A stretch of 64,000 nucleotides of DNA from contig CM026554.1 in the NCBI GenBank assembly GCA_015143295.1, positions 31,447,531-31,511,530 of the forward strand, given 5' to 3'. The notes below the pieces were generated by a model. That model worked only from the letters and a program-made list of their open reading frames with translations, had not been told where the DNA came from and did no database searches. The stretch comes from Tetracentron sinense (Eukaryota; Streptophyta; Magnoliopsida; Trochodendrales; Trochodendraceae). Positions 21,849 through 32,904 of this stretch are shown here, in pieces; position 1 is the stretch's first letter; the number at the start of each line of letters is the position of its first letter. A program made the translations under genes and the position numbers.

Positions 21849-22731
21849 TTAATCATCAGCTTCAACCAAAACCCAATCATCATTTTCATCAGAACCCAAA
21901 CTACAGTTGCCAGAGTTTGATAGTGCATTATCCTTTAGATTTTTCTCCAAATGGGTCTCTTCTGGTTTGGGTATCACTGTCTCCTTCAATTGAGATTTTC
22001 TCTCCACCGTCATCGATAACATCTCGTCTATCTCTTTAGGTAGGACTTGCATCTGAAGAATGATACCGCATGCTCTAGAATCCGTCTTCTCACCCAGTTC
22101 TTCTCGACAATCTTTGTCACTCGAAACTTCCATTAATGACTTCTCGTCTCCTTCCATTAATGACTTCTCGTCTTGATCTTTTCGGTCTGCATCAGCCCTA
22201 ATCCTGAACAACCTGGATACACCATTGTCTATATGTACAATTTCGTACCCATCTGGTTTCTTCTTCTTGCTCCATTTCCAAAGAAGCTTTGATCTTGGAG
22301 ACTCTCCTAAGATACACCCCAAAACAATAGGATGATAATTCTCATTGTGGACGGCTTTATTGCGATGATTCAACGCCGTTTCCGATAAAATCTCATCAAG
22401 CAAGGCATACCCATTATCCCCCTTAACCTTCTCATGGATAAAGAAGGGAGTTTGAACTGCTTCCATGGCGACGCTTACTAGGGTTTTGAGGAGGGAGGCC
22501 TTCTTCTTGGTGCACACAAAGTGGATTTCTTTGAGGGTGAAGATAGCAATGGTGTCAGGGAAGTCGTAGCCAAGCAACCAAACATAGAAGGCAGAAGATA
22601 TGGGATGGTGCAGATTGATAGAAGAGTCTGAATGATGCGTACTGATCAGTTCCGCCCCACAGTTCTTGTTTGTATTTCCTCCAGCTTGAGTAGAAGGCCT
22701 TCAATCTCTTCTTGAATAACTTCAGATTCAT
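21849..22731 (-). pseudogene. SPT16-like (FACT subunit) N-terminal fragment with a frame break
   Basis: SPT16 is the large subunit of the histone chaperone FACT. From the ATG at 22731, MNLKLFKKRLKAFYSSW and KQELWGG resemble the start of the plant SPT16 N-terminal domain (FSKRLKALYSHW, LWGSAD). Near 22600-22630 the match moves to another frame, where YVWLLGYDFPDTIAIF, KEIHFVCTKKKASLL and KVKGDNGYALLDEI continue it to about residue 110 of the 242-residue second frame. The rest (HPIVLGCILGESPRSKLLWKW, NGVSRLFRI) is a weaker match, and the tail, with a direct repeat DEKSLMEG/DEKSLMEV and an acidic NDDWVLVEADD end, matches nothing I know. All later SPT16 domains are absent. It is either a pseudogene or a short derived gene that starts at MLGYDF (22577). 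Confidence 0.65.
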
Positions 22732-23090
22732 TCTCTGGTGTTGGGATTCCTATTTTTATTTCTTCTTTCTGCTTTCTAGATTGTTGAAGCAAGCTCAGTT
22801 AGGGTTCAAAATCCTGCAATATCACACGCAGACACAAAAAAAACGGCAAAAATAAATAAATAAAGAAGCCCTTTACGTTAGATAACCTTCATACCCATTT
22901 CCATTAACAGATAATAAGAAAGAAGAAAAAAGAAAATCTCTTCTCCTTCTTGGTTCTATAGAATGGTTCAAAAATCAAAAATAGGTTTAGGGTCGAAATA
23001 TAAAACGAAAAAAGATAGTAAGAAGGAGAAAAGAGGCTCTCTTTTCGTCTCTTATTTCTTTTTCTAAATATAAAGAATTAGTCAAGATAC
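22732..23090. other. Upstream of the SPT16-like fragment
   Basis: This is purine-rich, AT-rich sequence with AAATAAATAAATAAAG at 22849; I see no clear promoter. Confidence 0.35.
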
Positions 23091-23268
23091 TCCCAGGTGT
23101 ACTCCCAAATATACTCTCAAATCCTAACCATTTATCTAAGCTATTAAATGGTTAGGATTAGAGCTGATGTAGCATTAGAAAGACAAAATAAGCCAACTCA
23201 AATCCTGGCCTTTAGTGGTTCGTTATAAATGGTTAAGATTAGGGAATAGATTTGGGAGTATATTTGGG
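23091..23268. mobile_element. Foldback MITE, about 178 bp
   Basis: The left arm GTGTACTCCCAAATATACTC and right arm GAGTATATTTGGGTGTAC are inverted over about 50 bp, including AATCCTAACCATTTAT against ATAAATGGTTAAGATT. I could not define a target duplication. Confidence 0.65.
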
Positions 23269-23300
23269 TGTACCCATAATAGAGAAATAGATAGGCACAT

Positions 23301-23488
23301 TTTTTTTTTGTTTGATAACCGTAGATATCACGAGCCTGGAAAGCTCAGACTATTCCCACGAGCTACATAGGGAATACCCCCACCTCATGCAACCGTTAGG
23401 TAATGAGAGGAGCCAGGAATCAAACTCGAGACCTCTGGGTTTACTGTTCATCCAAGTGACAGCTGGGCTACACACACTCGGGAGTTAG
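23301..23488 (-). mobile_element. tRNA-derived SINE
   Basis: Read on -, a tRNA-like head has an A box (TAGCCCAGCTGTC) and a B box (GAGTTTGATTCCTGG), followed by a unique body and a terminal A-run (T-run 23300-23308 on +). Flanks share AGATAG. It has the expected length for a plant SINE. Confidence 0.6.
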
Positions 23489-23714
23489 ATAGATATTCAC
23501 TTGACTTCTTAGTTCTTCTTCCTCTTCTATCTAACAAGAAGCTTATTAAATGTGGTTAAGATTCACTCTCCATCTTATAATTATGGAAAGAGATTGACAA
23601 TTTTGTAAAGATTTTTTTTGTAATTACAAAATTGCACGTATTTTACACCAAAAGGGGAGATCTTCTCATGTGCTTCAAGTAGAGCTCCGCCTGATATTTA
23701 AACAGTAAAATATA

Positions 23715-23978
23715 TGGTAAATTACACTGACTTCCCTGAGGTTTGGTGAAATTTCAGAAACCTCCCCTCTTGTTTCATAAATTACACAGTCCTTCCCTCA
23801 ACTTTAATTATTTGTAACATAAAAGGGATATGTGGAGGCTTGTAACAACGTGTTTCCTCAAGTAATGAAGGTAAAATTGTAAAAGAGTATCCTACATTAA
23901 TGGTGTTAACCTAATGAGCCTGACAGGGGAGGGCAATGTAATTTCATAAACAAGATGGGAGGTTTCTGAAATTTCTCC

Positions 23979-24009
<31 letters not shown>
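23715..24009. mobile_element. Mutator-type MITE, 295 bp, long inverted ends
   Basis: A perfect 9-bp duplication TAAAATATA flanks it (23706-23714 and 24010-24018). The inverted ends are about 85 bp and begin GGTAAATTACACTGAC, then CCTGAGGTTTGG and AAATTTCAGAAACCTCCC. The 9-bp target site points to Mutator. It encodes nothing. Confidence 0.88.
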
Positions 24010-24012
<3 letters not shown>

Positions 24013-24093
24013 AATATAAAATATATATATGAATATGGGGCGTGATTCTTTCTGTGCAATATAGTTCCACCCAGCGAAACGCGAGGCGCGCCT

Positions 24094-24260
24094 CTATAGG
24101 TAGCTATGTGTCCCTTTTCCCTCCTTTACCATGGTTAAGCTTAACCAACCTAAAGTTAATATTTGATTCTTAAAACTAAGGTTAGATTCATTAACCCTAG
24201 AGGTGAGTGAATTTTAACTACAGTTAATGGTGTTAAAAGGGACACATGGCAGCCTATAGG
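24094..24260. mobile_element. Foldback element with GTTAAG core, 167 bp
   Basis: The arms read CTATAGGTAGCTATGTGTCCCTTTT and its near complement ending at 24260; the core holds GGTTAAGC and CATTAACCCTAG. It belongs to the same family as 33610, 41789, 42178 and 42481. Confidence 0.65.
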
Positions 24261-24731
24261 TGTAGTAAAACAGGCACCAAAAGTATATTTTCCCTATATA
24301 TATATGTATAGTGTTAACCCAATTAAGGCAGCACACAAAGTTATTTGTCTAACAACAAAAATGGGTGAGAGTGCAAATGAGAGTATGCCCTCCAGATGAT
24401 TCTTACCCATTGCTCGATACCAAGGCCAGAGCTCAGCTTAAATACTAAACTAGTTGGCCACTCATGCGATTCACATGAGAAAGAGGGGAGGGAGAGAGAC
24501 AGTGGGAAGAGGGGTAATTATATCATTATGACAATTCAATCAAAGTTTTTATTATTGTACAGAATGGAGAATATGAGTATAAGGGTAATTTTTTCATTAT
24601 GACCAAATTCATTCAACGTTTTTAACCGGCTCATTCTCTTAATAATAGTAAAGATATATAATAATGTGTTGTATGTGAGATCAACTACAGAACATTGTAT
24701 CAAAATGCGTGTGCATAGATAGTATAGATAT

Positions 24732-25225
24732 ATTTGAGGCATTTTGGAAAAAAAAAACTTAAGGAACATTTTGATTATAGAAACTTGAGGGAGATATTGG
24801 GTAAAAAAAATTGTGAGGGGCATGTTGGGTATAGAAACCTGACTTAGGGGTACTTTCAGAACTAAAAAGATTTACAGGCATTTTGGGTATAAAAAAATGA
24901 GGGTATTTTGAGTATATAAAGGTGAGGAGCATTTTAGAAATAAAGAAAATGAAATATAAACAAACTTGAGCATTTTGGGTTGAAAAAGGAGGTATTTTAG
25001 GTATGAAAACTTGACTTGAGGGCATATTGGAAACAAAAAAATCTTGGGGACAATCATACTATGGAAAAAATTGAAGACATTTTGGATATAGAAACCTGAC
25101 TTAAGAGCATTTTGGGAATAAAAAACTTTTGGGACATTCTGACTAAAAAAAAAATTAGGGGTATTTTGGGTATAAAAACTTGATGAATATTTTTTTAGAA
25201 ATAAAATCTGGGCATTTTGAATTAA
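24732..25225. repeat. Minisatellite of GGGCATTTTGGGTATAGAAA units
   Basis: About 18 degenerate units of 25-35 bp, each with a CATTTTGG core followed by TATAGAAACTTGA-like sequence, run head to tail. The array also yields long repetitive open frames on -, which are not genes. Confidence 0.8.
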
Positions 25226-25340
25226 GGTAAATTTCAATCAACATTTCTAAGTCACATTCTCTTTATATTAGTTAACCGCGGTTTTGAAATTAAAATATAT
25301 ATTTATTCAACGTTTTTAAGCTCTCATTCTCGTTATATAA

Positions 25341-25629
25341 GTGTTTTGAAAATCGGACTTAACCAACCGGTTGAACCGATAAAAATCAGGAACCGGCCAA
25401 TCAACCTGTCCCCAAAACCACCATAATCAGACTATTTTAAAACCGTCCTTAAAATGGGGAACTGGCTGATTCAATCGGAGAACTGGTAATATACCATAAA
25501 AAAGTGGAAGAATCTACCAAAAAAAGAAAAAAAAAATTATAAGAAAATACACAATCCAATCAAACCGGTTCAATCGATGGAACCGGTCATCCAACCGATG
25601 TGACGGTCGGTCTGATTATGAAAACATTG
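25341..25629. mobile_element. hAT-like element (AACCGGTT motif), about 290 bp
   Basis: Inverted ends GTGTTTTGAAAATCGGAC and, reverse complemented, AATGTTTTCATAATCAGAC; ACCAACCGGTTGAACC and CAAACCGGTTCAATCG lie near the ends. It resembles 31204-31473. The target duplication is not clear. Confidence 0.6.
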
Positions 25630-26010
25630 CTTTATATATTAGTAAAGGGTAATTCTAAAATTAAGTTAAATTTCAATCAACTTTTTAAGTCTCCTATATT
25701 AATAAAGCTAAAATTAGTAAATGATAGTTTTAGAGTTAACCTAAATTCAATCTACGTTTTGAACCCGACCATTCTCTTTATAGTAATGAAAATAGATATA
25801 TTATTAAAATGATAATTTTGGAATTAAGCTAAAATTTAATTAAAAATTTTAAAATATAATTCTCTTTATATATTAGTTAAGTTAAAATTCAATCAATCTT
25901 TTTATTAAGTGTCATTTTCTTCGTATATGAGTAAAGGGCAGTAATGGAATTAAGCTAAAATTCAATCAACCTTTTTGAAGTCCGCCATTCCCTTTATATA
26001 TTAGTAAAGA

Positions 26011-26688
26011 AGATAGACATTTCTACAAATAAGAATAAACATCTCCACAAAGAAAGATCAGCAACCGGATCAACTGTCGTGCTATTGCTTGACACCCAGT
26101 TGCAACTCCCCATGTCAGCAGACTGATATTGTTTCTGAATCTATACACTCAACAACAGGCATATGACAAATTTATATTGGCGACATACATGTAGGTATTC
26201 ATGAAATTTATGAGATGAGACAAAATATCAGTATAAACATACTGAAGGAAAAAACCTTATTTCAACAATTCATGTTCATATTTCTCGCAAAGATACTATA
26301 AGATCCAAGCCTGGGTCATTCAGGTGGAACACAACCCCTCTATAGGTTTACATGATGATCAAATCATCTTATACTTTATTTCAATCTTGTCGGTAAGAAT
26401 TTACAAATGAAAATAATTAGCAGCAAATCATTTAAAATAAAATTATATATACTCTCTTCATATAACAATGATATATCTTTTTTTTAAAAATTAGTTTCTA
26501 GAATTTAACATAGTATTATGTATCTCTAATGTATGACATAGGTAAAACGTCATGATGGATTTGAGTTGATTAAACCAATCAAAAATCGGAATTCAGGAAC
26601 TGTATTAAAAGGCTTGATAATTTTAAGCAAATAGTTTTGAAATTTTAAAAAGACACCAAAGGAAATGTAGATTAACAAACAGTAGGCT
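26011..26688. other. Intergenic, no clear feature
   Basis: I found no gene or element here that I could support. Confidence 0.45.
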
Positions 26689-26966
26689 ACTGACCTCTCC
26701 ACAAAATAGGGAGCAATAAAACCAGCAATAAAGTGGGTTGGTGCTAGTTTTTCAAGCTTTTCTTCTAAACCTGGTGTAGTGGCATATACTCTATAGCAAA
26801 AGTATAAATACATCATTAGTTTAGCATTCAACTTTAGCAACAAGGAAAATATCAAAATATGTAGATTGTCAAAAAATGGGCATCCCTGAGCTTCAAAATT
26901 GTTATCTAAAAGAATGTTTGATGACTTGATATCCTTGTGAAAAATACAAGGATGGCCTGATAGATA
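26689..26966 (-). pseudogene. Receptor-like protein kinase relic
   Basis: On -, 26966-26886 encodes HKDIKSSNILLDNNFEAQ, the catalytic loop of plant receptor-like kinases of the PERK type (normally HRDIKSSNILLD). About 120 bp further on, KLAPTHFIAGFIAPYFVER could be a decayed activation segment (THxxTRVAGTFGYMAPEY). The DFG motif and both lobes are missing, so this is a fragment of a dead gene copy. Confidence 0.6.
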
Positions 26967-29387
26967 TATACATAAGAGAAGAGGACTGTAAAATAAGTAG
27001 CAAAGACAATCTAGTTTAGGAGGAATATGCCTAATGACTAGTTTTGGTCTAGAAAATCAAAGAAAGTGAAAATTTTAGATTAAAGTAATTAGAGCTATGA
27101 ATATGAAATTATTGAATATTCATTGATTTTATGTTTTCACCTTAATCCTTGTGAGGATTGCTCAGTTCATGGTTAAAATTATTCATAGCATGTCAAAAAG
27201 ATTCTACATGGAAGATAAAAACTACTATAAGTGAATACAATCTTTAGATCTATGACATAATATGAGAATGGCAATAGATCTTTGCATTTTGAACAGATTC
27301 ATCCAATATAAAAGGGATCACCATCTCCAGAAAGAGGACAAAAAAAAATACGGATATCTCTAAGCCATCAATTTAAATCAAACATAATCACAAAAGCAAC
27401 CCAGAGAATCACATTAGCAAAATCCAACAACCTAACTAAAAGTTATTTAAACATATGCTGAGAAAATCTTAAAAATTCTTGTACCATTATCTCTAGTAAA
27501 GGATTATAAATTTATTTATAAAACAATTCAAGTCAGAATCCGAACACATGTGCATGAAGTGTTAATCTGTTAGTTGAATTTTTGCCTTTTCTTTTCCTTC
27601 TTTCTTTCTTAGTTTTATTCTCTGATCAAGAAACCATAGGAAAATTACTTAGAAAGATCTATTTGTGAGAAAATCACATGTGCATGTTTGTGATGTAATT
27701 CAAATGAAATTTCAATATAATTTATTTATCTAATAAAATAAAGTAAAATGTAATTGTGTCCACATAAATTGGCGATGCGTGTGTTATAGGGGTCATCTGG
27801 ATTTGGTTGAAGGAGGAGCTGAGGTATAATTAACTCAAGCACAAGCCCAGATAACAAAAAAGATGAACTAAATCAAGTACATGAAGATCTTAATTATACC
27901 TTCCATTTGTAGCTAAGATGACACCTCTCATGTGGGTGGCTTGAGATCGAGTCCTGGGCAGAGAATATATAATATATCACTCGGTGATGTCACAAGCAGA
28001 AGACCCCTCACCACTACTAACCTAAGTACTAGCAACCGTAGATAAATGATGATTAGTACCAAAAATAAAGATCTGAGTGATCATGATAGATAAAATATGA
28101 TCAAGCAGAACATAATATATTGTGAATAGTACATGATGAGAGTTAGAGGTTTGGTATCTTGCAAGATGCACAACTTCAATCTTCCTACTCCTTGCAACAC
28201 AATACTTCCCTATATAAGGGTCCCGCATTTGTGGGCCATCACAGGCCTGCTTGCCCACCCTGAGTTGAATTCAAGATGTCTGTTTTAGAGGATATTTGGC
28301 GCCCTAGCCAATTCGGATTTGCGAATGATTACATATTATTCATTGGTAGAATGGAAAGAATTAGGGAAAGAAGGACCCACAGGCAATGAATGGAAAGAGA
28401 AAAAAAAATTGGAAGAAAAAAGGATTTTTCATGAAATTAGCTAAGCATTTTATTCGAACAAATGTGGAACCAGAAAGGGCATAAAAATGGAGTGGTTGCT
28501 TGGACTTACCCTTATGGCACCTTAAGGGCTATCTTAGGTCTGGCTGAGTGTGTGTGTGTGTTAGTTACATGATATCATTTCAACCAAAAAAAAATATACT
28601 TAATTTTTGAAGATATTCCAAGCATATCTTCACCCAAACTCAGCCAGGAGTATTGGGCCGAACCCTGTACATCATACCAGTTTCTGAGCTTAGGCTGAGC
28701 CTCAGTTGACACAAACTTTAACTTGGCTCAACGCAAACTCATCTATACATACGTTTTAGTACTAACTGCCAACTTAATGAGGATATAAAAGAAGTAAATT
28801 ACTGAATAGAAACCATTGGATAAAAACACCAAGGCAAGAAACCTTCCATCCTGAGAGACACAGATCTTGAGTACAGCAACCAGCCACCATAGATTACCAA
28901 AAGCAACTTTTATCACTAAAACCCCTCAATAGAACAATCCATATAAAAAATTCAACAATTATATCTATTAATTCAGCAACTCAATCGGGCCAACATGAAT
29001 TATGATCATATAGCAAGTTAAATTTTAGGAGGTTAATCAATAGCAACAAGACCAACCATCTGAATAACAGACTCATCTATTGTGGCATCCTTAAGAATTG
29101 GAAGATTCAACTATATATATATATAAACCACATCCATGTGATACACCATTATTACCCAAAAGAAAAGGACATTAAAAAAAAGAAGTGACATTGAAATCTA
29201 TCTTGGACCTCTTGGTAAAGAAAGAGTTGGTTCCAGTATTATCAAGGACTTTACATCACATATGATTCCCCAAAAGAAAAGGAAAAGAAAAAATGAAATT
29301 GAAATCTAGTTTGGTAAACAAAGAGTCAGTTCCTGTACCCTATTAAAACCTGTACATCGCGACTTAACTCCAATGAATGGGACCTCC
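26967..29387. other. Intergenic DNA with a possible SINE fragment
   Basis: At 27905-28020, TAGCTAAGATGACACCTCTC and GAGATCGAGTCCTGGGC resemble the A and B boxes of the SINE at 23301. Near 28205 a TTATATAGG box on - follows a GC-rich stretch and may be an LTR promoter relic. Microsatellite (TG)n sits at 28549-28560. I see no coding gene. Confidence 0.4.
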
Positions 29388-30143
29388 TCAGTTCTCATTC
29401 CTCATCCCCTGTATAAGACTCAAAATTTCAGTTCGCATGCCAACCTCCACAGAGGAATTTACCTCATCTTCTATAGCAGAAAACCATCGGTCACCCTTCC
29501 CCTTACATTTATTCTCATACCACTCACAGATCACTTTGGCAATGGCCATGACGTATAGACCACAGTCATATCCATTCAACTGCTGCGGCGTCTGATGTTC
29601 AATAAAGCAAGGAGCACTGGTAGGGGCGACAGTTAATTTAGCAGCCGCTGCTGCGCCTTTTTTGTTCTTATTATTTCTACTTTTTGACAATAACTTGGAT
29701 GCTGGTGCAGAAGAAACAGAAGCAGCAGCACCAACAGATCCCTTTACAGCTTCATAAAGCTTCTCAGCAGCCCAACGATTCGTTCCCTCCATGCTGTCAT
29801 GATGCACAAATGCATTCATGTCCCTATAATACACAAGCAAGCTCCAATGTGTTCCGCCTCCTTCTTCACCACAACTGAAATCACAATTGTTAACACTAAA
29901 TATCACCAGTTTCTTGCGGGACAGTTTTAGATGCTCCATATGATCACTGAGATCTTTGTCACTTGCAAGGCAGCATGAGACTGTCGGTGGAATGAGAAGG
30001 ATGTCTTGGGAGCAGCAGAAGGAAGACAAATAGCTGAAGTAGAAGTTTATAATTTCGTCATCAACATAACAAGGATTTCTAAGGATGTCCAAATCTGATC
30101 TTCTTAGAACAACACCCTTGTACCTAAGGACCTCGTCTTCCAT
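29388..30143 (-). CDS. DEN1: NEDD8-specific protease (DEN1/SENP8, peptidase C48)
   Basis: This cysteine protease trims the NEDD8/RUB1 precursor and removes NEDD8 from non-cullin proteins; it acts in the nucleus and cytosol. The 251-residue single coding exon shows the C48 catalytic set: His99 in GGTHWSLLVYY, Asp116 in FVHHDSMEG, Gln187/188 and Cys194 in QQLNGYDCGLYV. The N-terminal YKGVVLRRSDLDIL and the C-terminal VICEWY also match plant DEN1. I start at MEDEV (30143): the 18 codons before it follow a good intron acceptor (TTGTGTAG, then ATTTATCTCCC), so they are probably intron and 5' UTR. An Ala/Ser/Lys-rich insert at residues 136-178, between Asp and Cys, is longer than I recall for Arabidopsis DEN1. 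Neighbours give no functional hint. The reading frame is intact. Confidence 0.88.
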   Translation of the reverse strand: MEDEVLRYKGVVLRRSDLDILRNPCYVDDEIINFYFSYLSSFCCSQDILLIPPTVSCCLASDKDLSDHMEHLKLSRKKLVIFSVNNCDFSCGEEGGGTHWSLLVYYRDMNAFVHHDSMEGTNRWAAEKLYEAVKGSVGAAASVSSAPASKLLSKSRNNKNKKGAAAAAKLTVAPTSAPCFIEHQTPQQLNGYDCGLYVMAIAKVICEWYENKCKGKGDRWFSAIEDEVNSSVEVGMRTEILSLIQGMRNEN

Positions 30144-31195
30144 GGGAGATAAATCTACACAACAAAACAAACCCCTATATGAGTTAAAGCACTCCATGAA
30201 CCTACGGTAGATGCATTTATAAGGTTAAGCACTCCATGAATATACCACATGATTTTTCCGTTGTCTTAAAAATAGAATGTATGGACATGCAACAAAGATC
30301 ACTTTCATAATAACAACTGTGAAAAGACAGACTTCAAATGAATATGCAAAACATAAGCGGCAAAATTGTCTTGAATCTCTATGATACTTGAATATATAGC
30401 AACACATGCGTTTAGAATAACTTTCATTATATCAAAAGCTAAGACAAAAAGTCAAGTATGAGTATGGAAAACATAGAGCCAAATATCTAATTGAATCTCT
30501 AAGCTCTATAATATTCTCTATTCCACATATCTAGCAGCACATACATTTAGAATTACATATGGTGACCTAGTTGGTTTTATCTAGAGCTTTAGCAATAATA
30601 CAATTGCTAGAGCTTTATGAGATAACATGTCGATGTGCTCTAAAGAATTAATACGTGCAAAACACGTGCAACTTTACTAGCATATATATACAAAGTTACA
30701 AACCTATTATCTTTATATACATGCATATAAACAGAATATGGGGTGAAAAATTTTAACCCAAAAACTTTCTGAATTTACATGGGTTAGGTTATAACTGTAA
30801 ATGGATCAGACTCGTATTGGATCTGAACGAATCAGAGTTCAAATGGTTTAAGATTCCTCTAGATTCGGATTCAATTTAAATATCAGCTGGATTTTAAAAT
30901 GAAAGTTCCTAGTCCAAAATATGATTAGCACTCAAATTCAGTAATAACGTCAAAGAAACCCTCTTTGAAAAATTATAAGAACAAAAGGATAGTAAAAAAG
31001 AAAAAGAAAAAAAGAATAATAATTGGAGGAACGGAATCAAAGAGGTGAAGGACAATCGATGACAATTTGTTTGTTGCATGCCCCAGAAACAATGTTGCAC
31101 AAAGAAGTGAAAGAAAAGAAGAGATGAAAAAGTATGCACAGACTTGTGGCTTGGACTTGGAGGCACCTGCATAGCTTCTAAAATCTCCAACGAGA
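30144..31195 (-). other. Upstream of DEN1: probable 5' UTR intron and promoter
   Basis: An acceptor (TTGTGTAG) lies about 12 bp before the ATG, so the 5' UTR seems to be spliced. The upstream donor and transcription start are not visible to me. No other element is clear. Confidence 0.45.
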
Positions 31196-31203
31196 GTTCC
31201 AAC

Positions 31204-31473
31204 TAGTGTTGTCAGATCCGGACCGGACATCGAACCGGTAGAGTGGCTGGTTCCCAGTTCCACTGGTTCGACCGATTCAATCGGTCTGGTTCGACCGTGT
31301 ACTTTTTGTCAAGAAGTTTCAATTTTTCCCCTAATTCTTCCCGGTTCTAACCGGTTTTACCACCAGTTCTGACGATTCTGGTCAGTTCTTAAAGAGGCCC
31401 GGTTTTGAGGGTTTTGGGAACCGGCAAGGGGGCCGGTTCGACCGGCCGGTCTGGTCTGGTTTTGACAACACTG
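31204..31473. mobile_element. hAT-like MITE (CCGGTTCGACC motif), 270 bp
   Basis: A perfect 8-bp duplication GTTCCAAC flanks it (31196-31203 and 31474-31481). Ends: TAGTGTTGTCAGATCC and, reverse complemented, CAGTGTTGTCAAAACC. GGTTCGACCG and CCGGTT words fill both halves. Confidence 0.88.
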
Positions 31474-31481
31474 GTTCCAAC

Positions 31482-32653
31482 CATAGTCACCAAGTCAGAG
31501 TGGTGACCTGGCAATGATTGCGCCTATTCACAAGTTTTCACAATATGGGAAGGACTAGGGGAAATTTTGGAAAAAACAAAAACAAAATTCTTTAAAATTG
31601 GAAAATGCCAAGGTAAAAAAGTTAATGAGATGGTAATTGTGAAAACTTATAAAAAAAACTTTTTATATATTGTATTTGATATTTATTCATGTCTTATTAG
31701 AAGTCATAATTTTTCTAAAAGGTCATGAATATTCATGGATTAATCATTTGACAAAGAAAGCACGATTTATTTCACTTTTAGGGGGGAAAGTAAAATTTTG
31801 TTACTACTTACTATGGTTCTAAATTTCTAATAGCACTCTTAATGTTGATTTTACCAGGTCTGGAGTATATCTTGGACCCGATGCCAAACCATTAAGGCAG
31901 TCTGGACAACTGGACAAGTATGCGGTTCTTATCGAACTCATCATGAGCAATGGAAAACCACGACCTCCATGATTCCATGAACTAAAGTGGTAGGCCAAGC
32001 CAAACATTATGGGTTACAAAATACAGATGAACCAATTAACACAAAAGCATCTGCTGATAGATTAATCAGTTAACATGATCAATCAAAAAAAATCATGATG
32101 GTGGCCATTGCCATTGTAGAGTAGGTTTGGAATTTCACTGAAATGGCACCATGTGATCCAATGAACAATGAATATTTTTATCAGTAAATGAACAATGACC
32201 TTGAAGCATCAACAAAACTCATATATAAGAGCCTAGGGATTGTAAGTTTGGATAAACTTCTCTGAGAAGGGAAGGACTTCTTTAGAATAACTTTTGAGAA
32301 AATTTTTTTTTTTTTTTAAATTGCGACTTCCCACAAAGCTAGTTGAGGGCAGGCTTTCCCTAAAAGCTAACATTTTAACTCTTTATTACTCGTCACTCGT
32401 GGAGAAGTTACTCTCTTAAGTGTTGAATGAAATGACATTTTAACCAACTTTTGACTCTTCAAGAGCCAAAAATCACTTAAAGCCAATTTAGAAGTGTATC
32501 CAAAGTCCAAACACTAAGTATCATGTCATTGAACATATTTTTTGATTATTCCTACATTTCTATTGGCCACGTCTACAGATCCTTGCATGTCATCTCTCAT
32601 ATTCCCTAGGTTCTAAACTTGGTTTCTCAGATTCTCAATTTTGAGGTTGTAGT
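31482..32653. other. Intergenic, no clear feature
   Basis: This is AT-rich sequence without a gene or element that I could support. Confidence 0.5.
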
Positions 32654-32904
32654 CAGGGGCGGAGCCACATGGGGCCAGGGGTATCAGTTGTGGGGCGGAG
32701 CCAGGTGTGGAGCTGTTAAGCCCCCTGAACTTTTGAGGGAAAAAAGAGAGCTAAATTTATGTTTATATTATTTAATTTAAGAGGTATAGGCGGATACAAA
32801 CATTCGAGATAGCCCACAAACTTGATCATTAAAAGACAAATCGGGGGCATACACATGACCCACATTGTTAGCCCCCCTGCAAGAAAATCCTGGCTCCACC
32901 CCTG
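32654..32904. mobile_element. MITE with CAGGGGCGGAGCCA ends, 251 bp
   Basis: Left end CAGGGGCGGAGCCA and right end, reverse complemented, CAGGGGTGGAGCCAGG. This is a common plant hAT-type MITE terminus. Flanks are only weakly alike (GTTGTAGT/GTCCAGCT). Confidence 0.65.

Larger units (their letters stand above)
24510..26010. repeat. Degenerate tandem array, about 90-bp unit
   Basis: The unit reads roughly TTATATATTAGTAAAGG, AATTAAGCTAAAATTCAATC, AACGTTTTTAAGTC, CATTCTCT and recurs about eight times (24530, 24600, 25210, 25280, 25630, 25740, 25870, 25960). A second array (24732-25225) and an element (25341-25629) interrupt it. Confidence 0.7.

Noticed and set aside
22681-22800. Alternative frame PTPENESEVIQEEIEGLLLKL over the SPT16-like start
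   Set aside because: It looks coding but matches nothing I know and ends quickly; the overlapping FKKRLKAFYSSW frame matches SPT16.
24732-25225. CRISPR-like array
   Set aside because: Units are degenerate, head-to-tail and lack regular spacers; the genome is a plant's.
24759-25237. Long overlapping open frames on - rich in FIPKMP-like repeats
   Set aside because: They are translations of the CATTTTGGG minisatellite, not genes.
30144-30197. N-terminal extension MECFNSYRG of DEN1
   Set aside because: A good splice acceptor lies between it and MEDEV, and plant DEN1 proteins start near MEDEV-like residues.
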